A stretch of 64,000 nucleotides of DNA, from NCBI GenBank assembly GCA_007844125.1, contig CM017557.1:59773050-59837049 (forward strand). The letters run 5' to 3'. The notes under the pieces are model-generated. The model ran no database searches. It saw only the letters and a program-made list of their open reading frames with translations, and was not told where the DNA came from. Of this stretch, positions 57,885 through 64,000 are shown one piece after another (within the stretch, counting starts at the first letter, position 1; every line of letters begins with the position of its first letter). This DNA is from Sinonovacula constricta. Its lineage: Eukaryota > Mollusca > Bivalvia > Cardiida > Solecurtidae. A program made the translations under genes and the position numbers.

Positions 57885-58270
57885 GTAAGCTGTTGGAGAG
57901 TTTGAGAAATAAAAAAATAAATACAAGGTGCTAGGAAAGAGTCTAAATGACCTGGCCCAGGTTTCACTAAACCTCCTCAGCTGGGGTATTTCTTAACCTC
58001 AAAATTCTCTTTAGCATAAGAAATCTGGAACAGTTCAATTTGAGAAAATAGTTTGAGGCTACTAACAGCGTTCCTCAAATATTTTAGGAAAAGTCAAGAG
58101 AAATGCTCCTCAAAGTGTTTAGTGAAACAAGAACTTGAGGAAATCTCAAAAAGTTGAGGAAAATCTCAAAGTTGAGATTAGTGATGGACTTGAGGGAGTT
58201 AAGTGAAACTGGGGGCTGAATGCAGAGCTAGAAAAGTAAGTTGTTGGATAGTTTGAGCAATAAAACAATA
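57838..58270 (+). repeat. Duplicated exon 13 end plus donor, second copy split by a MITE
   Basis: AAGGTGCTAG..CAGAGGCTAGATGACCTG..GAGCTAGAAAA/gtaag and the first ~30 nt of intron (57838-57912) recur at 57927-57954 plus 58216-58270, an 87-nt offset once the 261-bp insert is removed. The duplicate keeps a good donor (AAAA/gtaagt, at 58236). Confidence 0.9.
57955..58215. mobile_element. MITE, 261 bp, 3-bp target duplication CTG
   Basis: Ends GGCCCAGGTTTCACTAAACC and (reverse complement of the right end) CCCCCAGTTTCACTTAAC are imperfect inverted repeats; CTG is duplicated at 57952-57954 and 58216-58218. Interior holds repeated ctcaaa/ttgagga motifs. Inserted inside the duplicated exon 13 segment. 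A 3-bp duplication fits PIF/Harbinger-like MITEs; family is inferred. Confidence 0.85.
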
Positions 58271-58942
58271 ATGATTGCTATTGAGTGACAATCTCTAGGG
58301 GGCCTGAAAAACTGGTTTAAGTAGTTTACCTTTGAGTTGTTGTTTTGCCAATGTTAAATCCATATATAAGGATGCATGGTTCCCACGCTACTGAGAAAAT
58401 GGAATAATTCGGGAATTTTTAAAATTCTATTTCCAGTCGTGAAAATGCTGTGATTCTTATGATAGCGGTTCAAAATTGGGAAAAACTCGGGAAATATATG
58501 AACCAATTTGAGTATGAAATCAGCAATTTGTTATCATAATGTGTACATAAAACTGGACCATTTTGCAAGCGTTTACTTCATCATGTTTCACAGTGTCTGC
58601 TGCATTAACAGATATTAACCTTAACTACAGCGATCTTGCCAGTCTTCAGTAATCATTTGCAAAGTCCGACTTTTTAGTAAAAATCATTGTTTTTAAATTG
58701 CAGTTTCAATTTCAGCAAACTGAATACAGCAATTGTGAATCCCCTTTTACATTCACATTGTAAGTGCACATCGCTTTATCTGGAAAAAAAAAAAAAAAAA
58801 AAAAATTAAAAATTTGGAAAAAGTCAGAAATTTTACCAGCAAAAATTTGTGGGAAACCTGAGGTTAAGATGGTCTAAGGTACTTTGGAAAAGGTAAACAT
58901 ATCCATCCGACAGTGTAAGAGAGTGTCTTGGTCTATTTCCAG

Positions 58943-59120
58943 AGTCAACACATTGAGTAACAAGCGTAAAAAAGATCTGGAGGTGGCAAAACAGTTCTAC
59001 CAATTCATGCAGGACTCTGAGGAGGAGCTACGCTGGGTGGAGGAGAAAATGGCTATCATTAAACAAGTTGAGGTTGGCAAGGATCTAAATGCAGCCTGTG
59101 TTTTGCTTAAAAAACATGAG
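58943..59120 (+). CDS. SPTBN5: Beta-H spectrin coding exon 14 (spectrin repeat 4)
   Basis: Completes Lys591, then VNTLSNKRKKDLEVAKQFYQ, FMQDSEEELRWVEEKMAIIK, QVEVGKDLNAACVLLKKHE (to 650). Trp622 is the A-helix tryptophan of repeat 4. Acceptor atttccag/A, donor GAG/gtaagt, phase 0. Choosing the AG at 58941-58942 keeps the frame from exon 13. The exon end plus donor is repeated about five times downstream. Confidence 0.93.
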
Positions 59121-59260
59121 GTAAGTCTGGGTTCTGCTTAAGAAATATAAAGTAAGCTTGTGTTCTGCTTAGTAAACATGGGGTAAGACAATGTTTTGCT
59201 TAAGAATCATGAGGTAGGCCTGTGCTATTAAGAAATATGAGGTTAAGAAACATGGTTAAA
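59097..59260 (+). repeat. Donor-spanning tandem repeat at exon 14 end (~31-bp unit)
   Basis: The unit TGTTTTGCTTAA..ACATGAG/gtaagtc, the last codons of exon 14 plus donor, is followed by four or five variants: tctgcttaagaaatataaag/taagc, ttctgcttagtaaacatggg/gtaaga, tttgcttaagaatcatgag/gtaggc, and two shorter decayed ones. Several retain GTAAG or GTAGG donors. Confidence 0.9.
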
Positions 59261-59457
59261 GAAACATGAATTCAAGAATGATGTTACAGAGTTCCTAGAA
59301 GAGAGTAAAGGTATAAAAACCAGGCTATGTGATCTTGATATGTATGGCCATTTTTCTTTTTGAAAATATTTTTTGTTATTAGTGTTACAATTTAAACTAA
59401 TAAGAAAAATGTACACATACATGCAAGTATTGTCCTAAAATATCTCAACTAGACCAG

Positions 59458-59579
59458 ACTTGGTAGCGCAATCGGTAGAGCGTCGGCTCCAGGTACGGGA
59501 GGCCCCGGGGTTCGATCCCAGGTCATGACATACCAAAGTCATTAAAAATTGTAGTGGTATGACTCCCTTTCTAACACTC
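59458..59579 (+). mobile_element. SINE-A, 5' half (split by a TIR element)
   Basis: cagacttggtagcgcaatcg gtagagcgtcggctcc, ggttcgatcccaggtcat, to ctttctaacactc, where the TIR element begins. Confidence 0.93.
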
Positions 59580-61622
59580 CAGGGTTCGACATTAAGGCCC
59601 GACCGAACGACATTCACTAGTAGATCGGTGGTCTGGTCTAGCTAAGTCCTAGGCTAGCTGGACCAACTGGTCGTGTTCTAAATCAGACAAAGTTTGCCGA
59701 AAATCCGCCTATGAATAAATCAAAAGTAAAAAATAATAATATTTATAATGGTTAAACTTGGTCAAACTATTGACGTTTGTCGATAAGTCTCTTGGGAAAC
59801 CCGGGTGTGCTATATTTAGCAGTATAGTTAGTAACAACCTTGACATGCGTTCACTCATTGGCTTGTGTTTTCAGAACGAGTTTTTTTCCCCTAATCGGAA
59901 CCCCTCGGATAATTCCGTCCTCGGGACAATCATCCCTCGGCTGTATCTGTTGCAATGATACTTAATGAAATCATGAACGTTTTGTTCGTCGGAAGAAGAA
60001 TATGCCTAAAATGTAGTTCGCACAAAACATGAACAACGGCATCGTTTGACAGCTGCATGTCTGCTGCGGTGGGTAAATTAAACCTGGATGATACTGTAGT
60101 GAGCCGTCATCCGAGCTGCCATCTTTGTTTTGACGTCTGTCACAAAAGCAGTCCCATTTATTGAAATGGCCCTTGTGATCCAACTACTTACATACATCCG
60201 AGAGATGATTTGTGAATTATCCAAGGTGTTCCGATTGCTTTTCCCCCGATCAGAACTGCTCGGGTAATTCCGTCATCGGGGCAATCATCCCTCAGATGTA
60301 TCTGGTGCAGTAATACTTACAGAAACCACGATCGTTTTTGTTTGCCAGAAGTCGGAAGAATAAGCTTAAAATGTAGTTCACACAAAACATAAACAATGGC
60401 ATTGTTTGACAGCTGTGACTTTGCTGTGACAGGTTAATTAAACTTTTAAACGATTTAAATTTGAAGCAGCCACAAAGTGAAGTTTTACTGGCACCATACT
60501 ATAGTGAGCTGTCATCCGAGTTGCCATCTTTGTTTTGATGTCTGTCACAAAAGAAGTCCCATTTAGGGAAATGGCCGAGGTAATCTGAATGATTCGTGAA
60601 TTATCCGAGGTGTTCTGATTGCTTTTCCCCCCACGCACTTGACAAATATCCAATGTCATAATACTAACTGTTAAGCAGGATACGAATGGTTATTTCTTCA
60701 TCTAACTTCTTATTTTCTAATGTTTACGGAACGTTATTATTATTTATAATATTTAAATAAAAATGTGAGGGATACAAATGCACAAATTCTATCTGTACTG
60801 TTGGGATCCCAAGTATTACAACAACAGACTATTATATGGTTTGTTTATAACGCACTATGCACAGACACAAAAACAAAAACGTCGAGAAACTTAATTTTGG
60901 TTTTTCGATATAACAAATAGATAACAATACAAAATAAATGAGGAAGGAAACTGTATGACAAAACAAAGCAGATAAGATTTTGTCCAACAGATGAGTTTAG
61001 TTGGCTAGATTTTGAAGAAAAGAGCATTGTTATGATTTGTAAGACATGCAGATAGTATGAAGAATGTAGAGGATTTGTCGTCGGTACGGACAATGTCAGA
61101 ATCGAAATAAGAAGGGGCATTCTAAATCTGAATCACATATATCTCACCAACGGAAATATGATCTTAAGTACAGCTCACCGCTCACTACTTTTGTTGCATC
61201 CTATACTGGGGAAATAAATAAAGCAGGTTGGCAATCAGTCATGTGAGTCTAGCCTGTTCAGTAGTGTGAAAAGATCTAGTCATGTAGTTATGGTCATACT
61301 TAACTTTCTAGCCATACTAAGTACCAATACCAATGTATGATACCTATATTGGACTAAGAATTAAGCATAATCATACCTTAGTTGCATAAATAGAATATTA
61401 AGTTTCATACTAATTTTCTTGTCATAAATATCTCATACTTAGTTAAATTGGTATGTTATTGCAACACAATGCTTAAACTCTTATAACAATTTGATTTAAG
61501 TATGCTTGTATGTCTATTATGCGTTTTACATTTTGGTCTAGTCCAGTTTAGGTCAGGTCTAGTAAGTTTTCTACGTTACTGGACCACTGGTCCAGCTCTC
61601 AAAAAAGTTCATGTCGAACCCT
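59580..61622. mobile_element. TIR element ~2.04 kb, nested in a SINE-A
   Basis: Ends CAGGGTTCGACATTAAG (59580) and TTCATGTCGAACCCTG (to 61622) are inverted over ~13 bp; CACTC is duplicated at 59575-59579 and 61623-61627. No transposase frame. Inside, a ~360-bp segment is tandemly duplicated (about 59880-60240 and 60235-60640: gataattccgtc / ggtaattccgtc, aaaatgtagttc, gccatctttgttttga). hAT-like termini, but a 5-bp duplication; superfamily left open. Confidence 0.88.
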
Positions 61623-61775
61623 GCACTCAAGCAGATATAAGGGAAGTTCCATGACTAGTTGGCACGGCATACTATACACAATGAAGGCAGCACTATATCT
61701 GCTTCAAGTGGACACCATCTCCAGATAACTGAAATACTGTTGGCGGGATAATAAAAACCCTATAAACAAACAAAC
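61623..61775 (+). mobile_element. SINE-A, 3' half (resumes after the TIR element)
   Basis: Resumes cactcaagcagatataaggg and runs to gttggcgggataataaaaac with a CAAA tail. Lacks the ggtgtcaggataatgtgac segment. With 59458-59579 it rebuilds one SINE copy. Confidence 0.93.
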
Positions 61776-62332
61776 GTCTCATTCAGTTAGCATTGGAGTT
61801 AAAAAAGTAATTAGGTGAGCAATAAAGAATTCATCATTAGAATTACTCTCACTGAGCTGGAGGTTGATAGGAAAGTACATATTATGCTAGTCCCTGGCAG
61901 AGCTTTGGTACTAGTGCTATAAGTTTAATAACATCAGTTTCTAGATGTCTGATAACATTGATTTGTTAATGTATTAAAGTAACTATAATAATGATTTTAA
62001 GTAACATGTCAGTCTGACTTTTGAAATGAAATTTCCTATGATGTTCTACTGTACATGGACAATAGCCTATCATATATTGGGAAAGCCTTTAGTTCATTAG
62101 ACATAGACAAAACAATAAATTTATAACATCAGTTCTGTTTTATTGTTTTTATTAAAGAATAAGGATATAACATTGTTATAAAACTTAAATAAAAGTAATA
62201 AAAACTAAAATAAAACACTGTAAAAAATGCTGCTCCTTGATCATTTTGAATTTTTTATGAATACTTCTTACCTCATTATGCAGCTTGTCATGTTGTGTCC
62301 CTTCTAAATATTTTCTTGCCTATCTTTTATAG

Positions 62333-62533
62333 CAAGTTGAAGCAGAGATGGCTGGTCGGTTCCCGGTCTGTGAGAAAGTTTGTGGAAATGGCCAGGATCT
62401 TGTGAATAGGGGACACAGTGCAAGGACCGAGATTGGTTCTCGTATCAAGAACCTCATGGAAAAATGGAAACAACTTCAAGACCAGGCAAAGGCCAAGAAA
62501 ACCAAACTTGAAGACGCTATTGAAGCTCATCAG
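62333..62533 (+). CDS. SPTBN5: Beta-H spectrin coding exon 15 (repeat 4 end)
   Basis: Residues 651-717: QVEAEMAGRFPVCEKVCGNG, QDLVNRGHSARTEIGSRIKN, LMEKWKQLQDQAKAKKTKLE, DAIEAHQ. Finishes spectrin repeat 4 (S-x-x-I-x-x-R-I-x-x-L-x-x-x-W C helix, Trp in EKWKQL) and ends where the linker into repeat 5 is expected. Acceptor ttttatag/CAA, donor CAG/gtaggt, phase 0. No further exon was found to the window edge; repeat 5 with the beta-H SH3 domain would be predicted next. Confidence 0.94.
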
Positions 62534-64000
62534 GTAGGTTAGAAATAAAGTTGTAATGATATGGATAAATTTCATGTTTGACAAAAAAGACAACAGTCCA
62601 GGAAAGTTGTTTTAAATGATAAATTTGTAATAAACTGTTTTATGACAAGCTTTGTAATACCATTTAACCAACAGAACATTCACATGTCGATATTGGTAAT
62701 TTTTTGTGACTTTGGAAGCAGGAAAAAACTCTTTTTTTTTTCCAATGTATACCAGGCCCACAGACTAGCGAGTTAATCAGGAACATAAAAATATGCATTT
62801 TATATGCTGCGGAATACGTGGTAAGATTCATTTGAGTTCAATAGTGTTGATGATAAGGCCTTGCCAAGCTATGTTTTCTTTTCAAGTTATTGTAACTGAT
62901 AGTAGTAAAGACTTACAGCAGTGCTGAGGAAGAAAACATGCACATAGAAAAACATGCCTTCTTCCAGATGGAAAAGAGTAAAACCACTAAACAAGAAATA
63001 ACATACCAACCGGATTAATTTAATATGGAAGTATGATGGTAGCAGGCACTATTTTCCCATATTCACAGTAAAGCCAGTGACTAATGCCCACCATTAATAA
63101 ATTACCAGCCGCAATAGCTCGAGTGGTAGAGCGTCAGCTTGCAGATCTGGAGGTCACTGATTCAAACCCCGGCTGGGTCAAACCAAAGACTTTAAAGTTG
63201 GTAGTAGTGGCTTCCCTCCTAACGCTCGGGGCTAAGGGGACGGCAATACGCCCGACTCGTCATGTCAGTATAATGGCCCGGCCGGGTTCAGTCCCTTGGC
63301 ACCTTATAAGTGCCACTGTGATATAATGATTGAAATTTTGCTGCACTGTATTGGCAAAAATGTCAAATCCCATCATTAATTATTTCTTCTTATACAATTA
63401 ATTATATTAATTATTTTCTCTGCACAGTATTGGCAAAAATGCCAAATCCCATCCCATCCCATTATAAATTATTTCTTCTTATACACATAATTAAATTAAT
63501 GAAGTATTAAAAAAATAAAATAAAAACAACAGATGGCATCTATTGTTGGTTGTTGTTATGAATACTATGGGAAAAAAATCATAAAGTAAATAAACCTTCA
63601 TCTTTATATGCCTTTTATAAATTTCCTGTTAAGTTAAATAGACAGACTGGAAATAGATTTTGGTTATGCCAATATTACAAGAATTATGAACAGTGTTTTG
63701 TTCAGATGCCTTGTAATTATTAACTGAAACCTACAACCTTTGTGTTTAGATTACTGTACCTCTGAACACAACACCTGCCATATATAACAATCACAATTCA
63801 TTTCTTCCTTTCATCACTTTTTCCTTAATAAGTTTGCATTTTTGTTATTGAATATTATCTCGTAGATTTTTTTAGAGGGCACCTGTGACTAAGCATTTTA
63901 TTTCAATGTTCTCAATTGTAAGCCATCAAAACTGGCGCAGGGTCTAAGTTGAGGTGAAAGAATTAATAATTTTTGTCTTTGGTGTGCCGTAAAACACAAA
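62534..64000 (+). other. SPTBN5: Start of intron 15, runs off the window
   Basis: Begins CAG/gtaggt. Contains a SINE-C (63104-63374) with a duplicated tail (63417-63463). The last ~23 bases (63978-64000, gtgtgccgtaaaac) match the end of the LINE tails seen at 340-402, 28853-28912 and 48700-48755, so a LINE tail may continue past the edge. No repeat 5 exon is present. Confidence 0.8.
63104..63374 (+). mobile_element. SINE-C copy with partial tail duplication
   Basis: accagccgcaatagctcgag tggtagagcg to ggcaaaaatgtcaaatccc. The tail plus ~45 nt of flank recurs at 63417-63515 (ctgcacagtattggcaaaaa, aaattatttcttcttataca), a ~95-bp tandem duplication. Confidence 0.9.

Larger units (their letters stand above)
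7253..62533 (+). other. SPTBN5: Beta-heavy spectrin gene, 5' part (15 coding exons, continues right)
   Basis: Gene span. Coding join: 7253-7369, 33925-34092, 37704-37820, 38189-38265, 47936-48016, 49477-49592, 50458-50570, 53025-53212, 53789-54014, 54450-54581, 55741-55823, 56054-56192, 57670-57884, 58943-59120, 62333-62533. It totals 2151 nt and 717 uninterrupted codons, every intron GT-AG with matching phases. The product is a membrane-skeleton crosslinker: beta-H spectrin pairs with alpha-spectrin and binds F-actin, typically at apical membranes. Seen: N-terminus 1-24, actinin-type signature at 25-34, CH1 about 25-133, CH2 about 145-252, spectrin repeats from about 280 with key Trp at 288, 408, 481 and 622. 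[18 protein letters not shown] and EKRSAKDALLLWCQRKT match beta-H better than conventional beta-spectrin, by recall. Full beta-H chains run to roughly 4000 residues, so over 80% lies outside. Orthology call is strong; host species is inferred. Confidence 0.93.

Noticed and set aside
59758..61120. Transposase gene inside the 2-kb TIR element
   Set aside because: Frames are 60-91 codons, on mixed strands, with no transposase motif; the element looks non-autonomous.
7253..62533. Conventional beta-spectrin or alpha-actinin instead of beta-heavy spectrin
   Set aside because: Short leader before CH1, [26 protein letters not shown] and the repeat 1-4 pattern fit karst/SPTBN5 better; alpha-actinin lacks the EYRTVEKPPK linker. 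Confirmation needs the downstream SH3 repeat.

Overview
This 64-kb window is AT-rich, intron-dominated animal DNA, most likely from a bivalve mollusc. The host call rests on the repeats: several tRNA-headed SINE families, tails of a non-LTR retrotransposon, the 'ggtcaaggtcactgttact' tandem family and the 'cacctgagcttatgctca' hairpin repeat, all of which I recall as common in bivalve genomes. No bacterial, viral or organellar genes were seen.

One protein-coding gene fills the window on the + strand: the 5' part of a beta-heavy (beta-H/beta-V) spectrin, orthologous to Drosophila karst, C. elegans sma-1 and vertebrate SPTBN5. Fifteen coding exons (7253-62533) join in frame to 717 codons (2151 nt), all with GT-AG introns. 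They encode a short N-terminus, the paired calponin-homology actin-binding domain (exons 1-7), and about four spectrin repeats (exons 8-15). The gene continues past the right edge, where the SH3-bearing repeat would be expected. An in-frame TAA lies 9 nt before the start codon, and a splice acceptor at 7228-7229 implies a non-coding upstream exon that was not located.

Layout: 1-7229 is upstream intron or leader with old repeats. 7370-33924 is a 26.5-kb first intron full of SINEs, two TIR elements, micro/minisatellites and old interspersed repeats. 33925-62533 holds exons 2-15, their introns again loaded with SINEs, a 5'-truncated LINE tail and three TIR elements. 62534-64000 is the next intron.

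The most unusual signal is a recurrent pattern at the exon edges. In at least six places a segment spanning a splice site (exon end plus splice signal) has been tandemly amplified into the neighbouring intron: the exon 3 acceptor (about six 76-bp units), the exon 10 donor (about 13 units of ~62 bp), the exon 12 acceptor (three ~48-bp units), the exon 14 donor (about five ~31-bp units), the exon 13 donor (two 87-bp units, the second split by a MITE) and probably the exon 1 acceptor (two units). The result is serial decoy splice sites beside real ones; at exon 3 each unit has the juxtaposed AG/GT form of a recursive-splicing ratchet point. In addition, SINE copies abut the exon 5 acceptor and the exon 9 donor. 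Secondary points are modular sharing of domains between the SINE families, a chimeric SINE, a possible LINE-SINE tail partnership and strong sense-strand bias of the SINEs. All calls are from reading the sequence; no search or alignment program was run.
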